A DNA stretch of 64,000 bases from positions 11,174,001 through 11,238,000 of the forward strand of contig NC_021658.1 of assembly GCF_000418325.1 (NCBI RefSeq). The letters are read 5' to 3'. Source of the stretch: Sorangium cellulosum So0157-2 (lineage in GTDB: Bacteria > Myxococcota_A > Polyangia > Polyangiales > Polyangiaceae). Shown here in pieces: positions 27,212 through 35,248 of this stretch. Below the pieces are notes generated by a model. The model saw only the letters and a program-made list of their open reading frames with translations, ran no database searches and was not told the origin of the DNA. How positions within the stretch are numbered: the stretch's first letter is position 1; every line of letters begins with the position of its first letter. A program made the translations under genes and the position numbers.

Positions 27212-27658
27212 ATGTCAATGAAACAGCTTCCGCTTCCGACCGACCTGCAACATCAGCCGCTCCGAGCCGTCCCCTACGTCGCGCACGATGGCAAGCGGGC
27301 GGGCAACACCGACGCCCAGCACCTTTCGGTGGGACGTGCACAGTGGGAAGTAGAAGATCTCTCGGTTAAGGTCTTCCGACACGTCGACTCGGGTTGGAGC
27401 CGACAAAGCGAGGAATTGCCTGTTAGCCGTGCAATCGACCTCGTTATATTCGCCGCGTTGGCCCTATTTTGTGATAGCGATGAGTTGCCGGATGGTACAT
27501 TCGAGAACCAACCGCACCCCCTCAAGATGCAACCTTCGCCACCTCAACCATGTGAAAGTATTGAGGAGGAGTACGCAGAGGATGTCGGTCGGGCTCGAGG
27601 GCGGCTCCGCAAGCTGCGAGAGGTTCTCAATGAACTGCATCGGGACGGAAGGATCTGA
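27212..27658 (+). CDS. Small protein of unknown function in the defence-like arm
   Basis: This is a 148-residue protein (ATG at 27212, or 27218). The N-terminus is polar with Gln/Pro (KQLPLPTDLQHQPLRAVPYV), the centre has a hydrophobic helix (SRAIDLVIFAALALFCDSDE), and the C-terminus is a charged helix (EDVGRARGRLRKLREVLNEL). No family is recognised. It follows the HTH-effector gene by 215 bp on the same strand and has the same AT-richer codon use, so it may be a partner or immunity protein. Confidence 0.5.
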   Translation: MSMKQLPLPTDLQHQPLRAVPYVAHDGKRAGNTDAQHLSVGRAQWEVEDLSVKVFRHVDSGWSRQSEELPVSRAIDLVIFAALALFCDSDELPDGTFENQPHPLKMQPSPPQPCESIEEEYAEDVGRARGRLRKLREVLNELHRDGRI

Positions 27659-28025
27659 CAGCGATGATGTCCCTCTCACTTCGAGTCTGGCGCTGAACGG
27701 CGCACGCCCGGGGGTGTTAACGCTCACGATGGTTGCTGCTCGGTTGCGCAAGCTGGTTGCTGGCCATCGCGAGGGTGACCGGTCCGATACACCGGTCGAC
27801 GAACGGCCAGTCGCCAGCGCCCGACGTGGCCTCGACCTGCGCGGGCGCTCGGCGCCGGCCAGGGCCTCGACGGCCCCCGAGCTCCCCGGCGTCCTCGCCG
27901 ACGCCGCGGCCGCTCCGCGCTCGATCAGGCCGCGGCACCGACCCGCGGAAGCCGCGGAAGGGGGCTCGCGGGCTCGCCGCCCGCCTGCCGCACGACATCC
28001 CAGGAAGAAGATTTTTACTGACGCT

Positions 28026-28217
28026 CTACAGTGCGAGATCGTCGGCATCCTCGCGCAGGTAGGCGTCTGCCTCGCCCCGCTCGGGATGAGGCTCGACGCT
28101 GATCACGCAGCGCTCGCGATCCGCCAAGACGACCGAGCCCACGGCCGGGGCTTCGACGAGGTGGACGCGCTACGTCAGGGCGTGACAGCCCTTCTCCAGG
28201 ATGAGCCGCACGCGCAT
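28026..28217 (-). pseudogene. Small minus-strand coding relic with an in-frame stop
   Basis: From an ATG at 28217 the frame reads MRVRLILEKGCHALT, then a TAG at 28170-28172, then continues VHLVEAPAVGSVVLADRERC and ends REDADDLAL at a stop at 28026. Codon use on both sides of the TAG is strongly GC3-biased, as in real genes here. Either a nonsense mutation inactivated a 63-residue protein, or a shorter protein starts at a GTG after the stop. The family is unknown. Confidence 0.3.
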
Positions 28218-28468
28218 GCAGCGACGCTACCACCGGCACCGCCCCGGCGACGACGAGGGCAACGTGACCGGACGGACTGGGCGCGGATGACAGCCCTAAC
28301 GCCCATCGCGATCCCCGGCCTCTGGCTCGCGCCTGCGCGTCCGGGGAACGCGCCGAGGAGGTGGGCTCGCGCGTCGCGAGTCGGGGCGGGCTTGAGGCAC
28401 GCGGACGCACGAGGGATCGCCGACCCGGACCCGCGTCGCCCTCCCCGCTTGCCCCGCCCGGGCCCTTA

Positions 28469-28484
28469 CTGTACACCTGTACAC
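28469..28484. promoter_or_regulatory. Tandem CTGTACAC motif before the DUF5131 gene
   Basis: Two adjacent 8-bp copies, CTGTACAC CTGTACAC, end three bases before the ATG at 28488. Each contains the palindrome TGTACA. No Shine-Dalgarno lies in the same space, so the motif may be an operator and the mRNA may have a very short leader. The XRE protein at 24942 is a possible binder, which is speculation. Confidence 0.4.
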
Positions 28485-28487
28485 GTC

Positions 28488-29303
28488 ATGAGCGACGGCA
28501 GCGCCATCGAGTGGACGGACGCCACCTGGAACCCCCTCCGCGGCTGCACGAAGGTGAGCCCCGGCTGCAAGCACTGTTACGCGGAGACCTTCGCGGAACG
28601 CTTCCGAGGCGTGCCTGGCCATCCGTACGAGCAGGGCTTCGACCTCCTGCTGGTGCCAGACAAGCTCTTCGAACCGTTCCGATGGAGCCGCTCGCGGAGG
28701 GTCTTCGTCAACTCCATGAGCGACCTCTTCCAGGACAAAGTCCCAGAGGAGTACGTCCGCCAGGTCTTCGAGGTCATGGCCTCCGCCGATTGGCACATCT
28801 ACCAGATGCTCACCAAGCGTGCGGCGCGCCTCTTAACGCTCACCTCGCGGATGCCGCCTGAGATCGTTCACCGCAGGCATATCTGGCTCGGGGTGAGCGT
28901 GGAGGACCGAGCTTACGGGCTCCCGAGGATCGACGAGCTCCGCCGGACTCCGGCCAAGGTGCGCTTCCTCTCCATCGAGCCACTGCTTGAAGACCTCGGC
29001 CGGATCGATCTCCAGGGTATCGACTGGGTGATCGTGGGCGGTGAGAGCGGCCCGAGGGCCCGTCCGATGGAGGAGCGCTGGGTGCTCTCGATCCGCGACC
29101 AGTGCAGGGAGGCAGGGATCCCGTTCTTCTTCAAGCAGTGGGGAGGGGTCCAGAAGTCTCGCGCCGGAAGACACCTAGGAAAGCGAACGTACGACGAGTA
29201 CCCGACCATCGAACCGGCCGCGCCGCCGCCCGCGGCCGTACGCGCCCAGCGGCTGGCGGTGATAAGGGACCAGTTCCTGCGGGGGGGGATGGCGGCGGAG
29301 TAG
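28488..29303 (+). CDS. Phage Gp37/Gp68-like DUF5131 protein with three-Cys motif
   Basis: This is a 271-residue protein. The N-terminus has the family signature IEWTDATWNPLRGCTKVSPG continuing CKHCYAE, with Cys20, Cys27 and Cys30 as the three-Cys motif, probably for an Fe-S cluster or zinc. The rest follows the family: FVNSMSDLFQDKVPEEYV, then YQMLTKRAARL, then WLGVSVEDRA, then LSIEPLLEDLG, then WVIVGGESGPRARPM, then GIPFFFKQWGG. The fold resembles radical SAM-like TIM barrels. The partner gene TcmP starts 9 bp downstream with its own AGGAG, so the two are co-transcribed. This pair recurs on mobile elements and is widely suspected to act in defence or nucleic-acid modification. Confidence 0.85.
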   Translation: MSDGSAIEWTDATWNPLRGCTKVSPGCKHCYAETFAERFRGVPGHPYEQGFDLLLVPDKLFEPFRWSRSRRVFVNSMSDLFQDKVPEEYVRQVFEVMASADWHIYQMLTKRAARLLTLTSRMPPEIVHRRHIWLGVSVEDRAYGLPRIDELRRTPAKVRFLSIEPLLEDLGRIDLQGIDWVIVGGESGPRARPMEERWVLSIRDQCREAGIPFFFKQWGGVQKSRAGRHLGKRTYDEYPTIEPAAPPPAAVRAQRLAVIRDQFLRGGMAAE

Positions 29304-29312
29304 GAGCGCACC

Positions 29313-30605
29313 ATGGCGAAGTACGATTGGTCCGACGGACCAGCGACGCTGGGCCCCCACAGCTTGGCAAAGCACGCGATCTTGAGGGAGTATATAGAGC
29401 GGTACATCCCGATCTTGACGCGCGGCGGCACCGTCCCACTAAAATTGATGCTCATCGACGGGTTCGCCGGAGGGGGCGAGTACGTCGTCGAGGGCCACGG
29501 TAGTACGCTCCATCCCGGGTCGCCGCTCATCCTGATCAACGCCGTCCGGGCCGCGGAGGCGCGGATGAACGCCGTTGCTGGCCGGAAAAAGCCGTTCTCC
29601 GTCGAGGCGAGCTACGTCTTCATCGAGAAGAACCCCACGACCTACGCGTACCTGGATGCGACGTTGAAGCGGCACGTCGGCGAGAGCTTCGTCCGGGACA
29701 AAGTCGACCTGCGGCGTGGGGCTTTCGAGGAGGAACTCGGTGGCATCCTGGATCAAATTAAGGGCACCAGCCCCAGGCGCCCGCGTCCGATCTTCGTGCT
29801 CGACCAGTACGGCTATCGTGCCATCCCCGTCGACTTGATCAGGCGAATCATGACGGAAATCCCCACGGCGGAGGTGTTTTTAACACTCGCGGTGGACCAC
29901 ATCTCGGCGCATGCACGGACGGCCGGAGAGGCGCTCGGCAGGCTGAAGGACGCGCGCCTGGTCGAGCCCGAGTTGGAGGCGTTCCTCTCCGGTCGCCGGG
30001 ACATGGACGAAGCAGCGACGCTGTCCAGCGAGGACCGCGGCCGGCTGATGCGCTTGATCCAGTTCATCCTGCATGAGACGTTCGCGAAGCGCGCGCACGC
30101 CGAGTGCTACACCCCCTTCTTCATCACCTCGAAGCGCAGCCACCGATCGTACTGGTTCCTGCACCTTGCCAACAGTTCCAAAGCCAACGACGTTGTAAAG
30201 GCCCTGCACTGGTCGGTGAGCAACCACTTCGAGCACTTCGGCCGCGAAGGCACGATGATGCTCGGCTTCGACCCGGCCAAGAACAAATACCAGGCCGTCT
30301 TGCCGTTCCCGTTCGAGTTCGACGACTCGGCGAAGGCTCGAACAGTTAGGGCGCTCGTCGAGGAACTGCCGGTTATCTTCCAGGCCAGGCACCACGATGG
30401 CGTCTCTCTCAAAGCTCTCTATAAGGCCCTATGTAACGAGACCCCGGCGGATCTCGAGACGCTCGGCGACGCCGTCAATCGGCTGTGCGCGGACCTTGAG
30501 TTTGAGAAGCGCGGAGCGAATGGTGAGGAGCGCGAGGTGTCGACGAAGGTGAAGGATTCGGACATCATCCGCCCTGCCAGACAGGGCCGTCTGTTCCGCA
30601 AGTGA
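29313..30605 (+). CDS. tcmP: Three-Cys-motif partner protein TcmP
   Basis: This is a 430-residue protein. It begins with the typical HSLAKHAILREYIERYIPIL. A Rossmann, methyltransferase-like core follows with LMLIDGFAGGGEY (Asp49-Gly-Phe-Ala-Gly-Gly-Gly) and an acidic second strand, VFIEKNPTTY (Glu105), then IFVLDQYGYRAIP. A helical C-terminal half (AECYTPFFITSKRSHRSYWF, then LHLANSSKANDVV) completes it. The length fits the family. It is the second gene of the DUF5131-TcmP pair, and the next gene, on the opposite strand, is the element's recombinase. The biochemical activity is not established; the motifs suggest SAM or nucleotide binding. Confidence 0.85.
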   Translation: MAKYDWSDGPATLGPHSLAKHAILREYIERYIPILTRGGTVPLKLMLIDGFAGGGEYVVEGHGSTLHPGSPLILINAVRAAEARMNAVAGRKKPFSVEASYVFIEKNPTTYAYLDATLKRHVGESFVRDKVDLRRGAFEEELGGILDQIKGTSPRRPRPIFVLDQYGYRAIPVDLIRRIMTEIPTAEVFLTLAVDHISAHARTAGEALGRLKDARLVEPELEAFLSGRRDMDEAATLSSEDRGRLMRLIQFILHETFAKRAHAECYTPFFITSKRSHRSYWFLHLANSSKANDVVKALHWSVSNHFEHFGREGTMMLGFDPAKNKYQAVLPFPFEFDDSAKARTVRALVEELPVIFQARHHDGVSLKALYKALCNETPADLETLGDAVNRLCADLEFEKRGANGEEREVSTKVKDSDIIRPARQGRLFRK

Positions 30606-30793
30606 GTTGGACGAGGAGTAAAGGAAACGCTGTAGCTATCGCCCAAATGGCGTACACGCCGGCAGGCGTCGGACGTCGGACGAACCTTGTCTACCGGGCA
30701 TCGGCGTCGGAGTCCATTCGCCTTCGACGCAGTGAGCGCAGGTGACCACCCGGCCTCCATGCAGAACCGGATCAGCAACACGCCGGGCTAGAT

Positions 30794-32482
30794 TTACCGA
30801 CCCCGGACCGGAGCGGGGGCACTTTCCGACGAACCGAGGTAGTCACGCGCGGACATCGATGGAGCAGGGAGCGCTGCGACATTCGTGGACAAAGACGTGA
30901 CGGTCGAAGGGACCGGGAGCGCAACGGCGATCGGCGCAGGGCGGAGCGCTGGCAGCTCCTGTGCACCATGCGCCGCTGATATCTGCGATGGATCGCGCCA
31001 TGTGATCCTGATCTGCTTGTCCTTTGTCGCCTCGACTTTCGAGGAGAACGCGCGGATCAGCGCTCGCTGGACGTCTACCTGCAAGATGCTCCACTCATCG
31101 GCTATCTGCTGGACATAGGCGTGCGCGTGCTTTCGAGTCTCGATGGTGTCGTTGCCCACCGTTTCTTTGAACTCGGCTTCCTTCGCCTCGATTGCTGCAA
31201 GCGAGTCATCGAGGCGATTCAGTTCTACCTTCACGTCCTCGACCGTGAAGAGCCTCTTTGCAACAAATTCCACCACGCGCTGTCGCGCGATCTTGATCTC
31301 CCGCCGCTGGGCGGCGAAATCTGGCTTCTCGATCTGGCGCGGCGGCCTGGTAAGCGAGGTGAGTAGCGAGCTAGTAAACGCCATGAATTGCTCTCCCGCA
31401 GCGGCGTCCGCGTCCGGCTGACGGAGCCATGCGGAAGACTTGCACCGCACGCCCTTCTCTTTCTGCTCCACATGGCCGCGGCAGACGTAGTAGCCTACCT
31501 TGTGTCGGCTGCTGCGGGGGACCGGAATCGCAGCAACGCTGCCGCCGCATTCCGCGCAGCGGCAGATGCCTCGCAGCAAGTGGTTGGCCGTCGCAGACTC
31601 GGCTTGTGGCTTCCTCCCCCGGCGTCGATCTCTCAGCGCGAGCTGGACGTTGTTGAACGTCTCATCGTCGACGATCGCCTCATGCGCGGGCACCCATTCG
31701 GCCGGAAGCTGCACGGCGCCGCGTGTCGCCTTCGGCCGCACGGCGGTCTTTGCAATGCGGCCCGTGTAGACGCGGTTACGCAGCGCGATGAGCACCCAGG
31801 CGCGTCCGAACGCTTTGACGTTGCCGTATTCCTGGCGAAGCCGCTTCGCGATCTCGAACACGCTACGACCTTCGAGCGAGAGAGCAAACATGCGGCGCAC
31901 CACCACGGCGTGCTCCGGAACCACGCGGAGTGGCAGCGGCATCTTCGTTCCTTTGGGCTTCGGCTGGCGTTCGTAGCCGAATGGCGGCCGTCCCTCGACG
32001 AAGTAGCCTTGGACGCGCAGGTGCTTGCGCCCCCCTTCGGTCCGCTCCTTGATCCGACGGCGCTCCTGTTCCGCGCCGACCGCCCAGTTGGCCAGCGTGT
32101 CCTCTGCCATCGGCGAGCGTGAATCGAACCCCTTGTCAATGGCGACGAACACGGCGCCCTTGCGCATGATCTGCCGGACGTTCTTCACGATGAAGACCAC
32201 GTCGCGGCCGAAGCGGTCGATGTCCGTCACGATCACCATGTCGCCGCGGCGGACGTCGGCCAGGAGCGCGGCGACCTTCTTCCTGTTCGCTTCGTTCTCC
32301 TCGCCGCCGCTCTCGACTTCCGGAAACAAGATCGGCTCCGGCAGCGAGTGGAGCCGGCAGTAGTTGCCGATCTTCTCGGCCTGGGCGTCCAGGGACACGC
32401 CCGCGATTTCCTGCTCCCTCGTTGACACGCGCGGGTAGCCAAGCGTCCGACGGATCGCGGTGTTGGGGGTTGCGTCTTTCAT
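30794..32482 (-). CDS. Large serine recombinase (element integrase)
   Basis: This is a 562-residue protein. The resolvase-type catalytic domain starts GYPRVSTREQEIAGVSLDAQ with nucleophile Ser20 and includes VTDIDRFGRDV. A recombinase domain follows (about 160-285: PPFGYERQPKPKGTKMPLPL, then WVLIALRNRVYTGRI), then a zinc ribbon with Cys309, Cys312, Cys334 and Cys347, then a coiled-coil region (about 400-475) used by serine integrases for synapsis and direction control. The Pro-rich C-terminus is unusual. The gene lies 110 bp inside the right boundary and reads into the element. It is expected to catalyse integration at the kinase-gene site. No excision factor was recognised. Confidence 0.92.
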   Translation of the reverse strand: MKDATPNTAIRRTLGYPRVSTREQEIAGVSLDAQAEKIGNYCRLHSLPEPILFPEVESGGEENEANRKKVAALLADVRRGDMVIVTDIDRFGRDVVFIVKNVRQIMRKGAVFVAIDKGFDSRSPMAEDTLANWAVGAEQERRRIKERTEGGRKHLRVQGYFVEGRPPFGYERQPKPKGTKMPLPLRVVPEHAVVVRRMFALSLEGRSVFEIAKRLRQEYGNVKAFGRAWVLIALRNRVYTGRIAKTAVRPKATRGAVQLPAEWVPAHEAIVDDETFNNVQLALRDRRRGRKPQAESATANHLLRGICRCAECGGSVAAIPVPRSSRHKVGYYVCRGHVEQKEKGVRCKSSAWLRQPDADAAAGEQFMAFTSSLLTSLTRPPRQIEKPDFAAQRREIKIARQRVVEFVAKRLFTVEDVKVELNRLDDSLAAIEAKEAEFKETVGNDTIETRKHAHAYVQQIADEWSILQVDVQRALIRAFSSKVEATKDKQIRITWRDPSQISAAHGAQELPALRPAPIAVALPVPSTVTSLSTNVAALPAPSMSARDYLGSSESAPAPVRGR

Positions 32483-32592
32483 TTGTTGCACCTGTCCCAA
32501 AGGATGATCCTACTCCGGCCGGCCAAACTGAGCAAATCGCCGGTTTCAGCCGGAATTTCCGCCTCTCTTGCGTCTAACAAAAGCTCCGCAGC

Positions 32593-32602
32593 TCTGGAAG
32601 AG
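32593..32602. other. Right attachment site (attR core) of the integrated element
   Basis: TCTGGAAGAG at the start of resumed kinase coding. It pairs with TCTGCAAGAG at 11681-11690. In the right flank the codons read TGG AAG AGC GGC; recombination within AAGAG would give TGC AAG AGC GGC in the reconstructed host gene. Confidence 0.75.
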
Positions 32603-34163
32603 CGGCGTCCTGGCCCTGCTGGGCGAGGAGGCGGCGCGTTCGGACGAGCTGCTCGCGGATCTCATCGAGCGCGAGATCGTGGCGCGGCGGGGCGAGCATC
32701 GCTTCGCAGGGGAGGAGGAATACGCGTTTCAGCACGCGCTGGTCCGGCAGGCAGCCTACGCGATGCTCCTGGATCGCGACCGTCAGGTCGGCCACGGGCT
32801 CGCGGGGGCCTGGCTCGAACGCGCGGGCGAGCCGGATCCTGTCGTGCTCGCCGAGCATTTCGAGCGAGGAGCGGTCCGAGGGAAGGCGGCTCTCTGGCAC
32901 GCGAGGGCGGCGGAGCGCGCGCTGCGGAGCCTGGATCTGGCGCCGGCGCTCTCTTCTGCGCGGCGCGGGCTCGCGATGGAGCCGGAGGGGGAGCTCTTGC
33001 CGGAGCTGTGGGTGCACGTGACGGAAGCCGCCGCGTACACGGGGGATCACGCGGAGGCGATGAAGGCGGCGGAAGAGGTGATGGCGCGGGCGAGCGTCGG
33101 CTCGTCGACGTATTGCCGAGCGCTGGGGCTCGCCCTCCTCCTGGCGCTGATGCTGCGTCGCCCCGAGGCGCTCTCCACCCTCATGGATCGGCTGCTCAGG
33201 ACCCAGCCGGCGGCCGACGCCATCATGTCGCTGGCGCACGCGCTCTCCACGGCGGTGTTCGTGCTGCTGATCGGGGGGCAACGGGACGCGGCCGCGCTCT
33301 TCCTGGGGCGGCTGCGCGCGATCGCTGCGCCCGTCGTGGAAGAGGACCCCTCCGTCAAGGCCTACGTCGACGAGGCGTCGGCCTTCTGGGAGTCCTATGT
33401 GGAGCGGAACCCGTGGGCTGCGATGCGGCTGCACGCCGCCGCCGGGCAGCGGCTCGCGATCGCCGAGGACCTGCTGAGCATGCCCCACTCCATCGCCTTC
33501 ATGGGATGGGACTGCGCGACGCTCGGGGCGTTCGAGGAAGCGGAGGGCTGCGTGGAGCGCGCGCTGTCGCTCTCTCGATCCGCGCGCGCCAACGTGCCGC
33601 TCGCGCGGCTGGTCATGGCGAACGTCCGCCTCGGCGAACGCCGGCTGGACGAGGCGGTCGCGGCCGCGACGGCCGCGCTGGGAGAGGCGCTGTCGCAGAG
33701 CGAAGGGGTGATCATCATGGCGGCGCAGCTCGCGCTCGCCGAGGCGCGGCTCCTGCGCGGGGAGTTCGACGCCGCCATGGAGGTGCTCGGCGGCTCCAGC
33801 GCGGGGACATCGGGGCTCGTGACGGTCGACGCCATGGCGCGTGGGCTCCGGGCGAAGATCCTCCTCGCCCGCGGTCGCGCCGGGGAGGCGGCGCGGGAGG
33901 CGGAGCAGGTGGTCGCGCTCGTCCGCGGCGCAGGCGTCTACGACGCGCGCCACGCGTCCCTCCTGCTCACGCGCGCGGAGGCGCTCGACGCCGCTGGCGA
34001 GGCCGAGGCGGCGCGCGCGGCCATCCGCGAGGCGCGCGAGGACCTGCTCGCCCGGGCCGCGCGGATCGAGGATCCCGCCTACCGGCGGAGCTTCCTCGAG
34101 CGCGTCCCCGAGCACGCCCGCACGCTCCTCGTGGCGCGCGCGTGGCTGGGGGAGGAGGATTGA
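32598..34163 (+). pseudogene. 3' part of the interrupted Ser/Thr kinase-AAA ATPase gene
   Basis: This part encodes the 521 C-terminal residues: the end of the AAA domain (SGVLALLGEEAARSDELLAD, then EEEYAFQHALVRQAAYAMLL, typical of STAND/AAA kinases), then TPR-like helices to the end (ARAWLGEED). A TTG at 32568 and later in-frame codons could allow translation of this part alone, but there is no clear ribosome-binding site and the first residues would come from the element. The frame matches the 5' part at 9364-11690 exactly. Base composition is continuous with that part and distinct from the element. Confidence 0.9.
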
Positions 34164-34269
34164 CTTTCGGATCGCGTTTGGATTTCCTGGCCCCTTCACG
34201 GTTTGGCTGCGCTGATTCTCGGCCCATCGCCATGCCAGTCGATTCCTCGCCGCGGCAGAGGTAGTTCCC

Positions 34270-35118
34270 ATGCTCATCGTCGTGCTCTTTCATGACGCCG
34301 ACCGCGAAGTCTTGGAAAGGCTCGAAACGCATCTACAGGCCGCTCTTCGGAGCGGAGAAGCACGGCTGTGGCACCGTGACAAGATCTTACCAGGTCAAGA
34401 CCAGGACCTCGCGCTCAAAGAGTCGCTCAAGGAAGCATCGGTCTTCATACTTCTATTGAGCGCCGACTTCAATGCGTCATGGAACAAACATTCCTATGAG
34501 ACCGTGCTCGTGCGGGGCACGTCGGCTCGCCAATTGCCCCTGGTGGTGCCAGTCCTCGCGAAGCCTTGCATACTGAGCGGACTGCCCTATGCCAGGCTGC
34601 GTTGTGTGCCACAGAACGGGCAACCGCTATGGCGCGATGGGCGCCTTGACGAGCATCGCCTGTATCTCGCGGCCACAGAAATTCTCAACAGTGTGGAGGA
34701 GGCATACGAACGGTTGTTCTCCGAGCACGCCGAGACAAAGACCGATATACCTAACCCCGATCTGTATGAGCTCATCATAACGTCTGAGCGTGAGCGATTC
34801 CGACTCGAGAAAGCGCTGGATAGCCAAAAAGCCACCAGCGCGACCGCGCAGATTGACGCGACCGGGTCATCGATATTGAGTGATGAGACGAAGGACGAGC
34901 GCAATGACGCGTACAGGCGCGGCATCGCCGAGGGTGAGCTCATGGGTAGGCGCACGACGCTGCTGCGCCTCGTGGCGCGCGCTGGGATTCCCCTCACGAC
35001 GAGCGATCTCTCTCGTATTCAGGGGTGCGGTGACGTGGCGACCCTCGATCGGTGGATCGACAATAGTCTCAGTGCGAAGACCGCGGCCGATGTCCTCTCG
35101 TTACGTCGGCTCGCGTGA
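34270..35118 (+). CDS. TIR-domain protein with Rpn/DUF4351-like C-terminus
   Basis: This is a 282-residue protein. The N-terminal TIR domain reads IVVLFHDADREVLERLETHL, then RLWHRDKILPGQDQDLALKE, then ASVFILLLSADFNASWNKHS with Glu77 in the position of the NADase catalytic Glu. A middle helical linker follows. The C-terminus (GRRTTLLRLVARAGIPLTTS, then CGDVATLDRWIDNSLSAKTA) resembles the tail of Rpn-family transposase-like proteins. TIR proteins of this type can deplete NAD in antiphage defence or act as signalling adaptors. Codon use is AT-richer than in the neighbours, suggesting separate acquisition. It lies 106 bp after the split kinase gene. Confidence 0.75.
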   Translation: MLIVVLFHDADREVLERLETHLQAALRSGEARLWHRDKILPGQDQDLALKESLKEASVFILLLSADFNASWNKHSYETVLVRGTSARQLPLVVPVLAKPCILSGLPYARLRCVPQNGQPLWRDGRLDEHRLYLAATEILNSVEEAYERLFSEHAETKTDIPNPDLYELIITSERERFRLEKALDSQKATSATAQIDATGSSILSDETKDERNDAYRRGIAEGELMGRRTTLLRLVARAGIPLTTSDLSRIQGCGDVATLDRWIDNSLSAKTAADVLSLRRLA

Positions 35119-35248
35119 TGGCTCCCGCAGAGCGGGCCGGCTCCGAAGCTGCGCGCGGCCAGCGCCGCGCGCGCCGCGGCCACGTCGGGCGGCGAGCAGA
35201 GCAGGAGCGGATCGAGGTTGCCCTGGATCGCCCGATCGCAGCCCGAGC

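Larger units (their letters stand above)
27659..28487. other. Gap in the defence-like arm, one coding relic
   Basis: There is no intact gene. G+C is much higher than in the genes on either side. A minus-strand coding relic is listed separately (28026-28217), and the tandem CTGTACAC motif abuts the next start. The rest shows nothing recognisable. Confidence 0.4.
11686..32597. mobile_element. 20.9-kb integrative element with large serine recombinase, inserted in a kinase gene
   Basis: The boundaries come from the split kinase gene: left coding ends at AAGAG 11686-11690 and right coding resumes at AAGAG 32598-32602. The intervening length is 20,912 bp. The recombinase gene (30794-32482) lies just inside the right end and points inward, as in many serine-integrase elements. 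Cargo base composition is heterogeneous: AT-richer operon at 12665-14522, GC-rich lipoprotein/pseudokinase operon, degraded transposon DNA, and an AT-richer defence-like arm. No replication or conjugation genes were recognised, so it is probably a non-conjugative genomic island. Confidence 0.85.

Noticed and set aside
29313-30605. Tetracenomycin P O-methyltransferase meaning of the name tcmP
   Set aside because: The sequence fits the three-Cys-motif partner family and is paired with a DUF5131 gene; there is no polyketide context.
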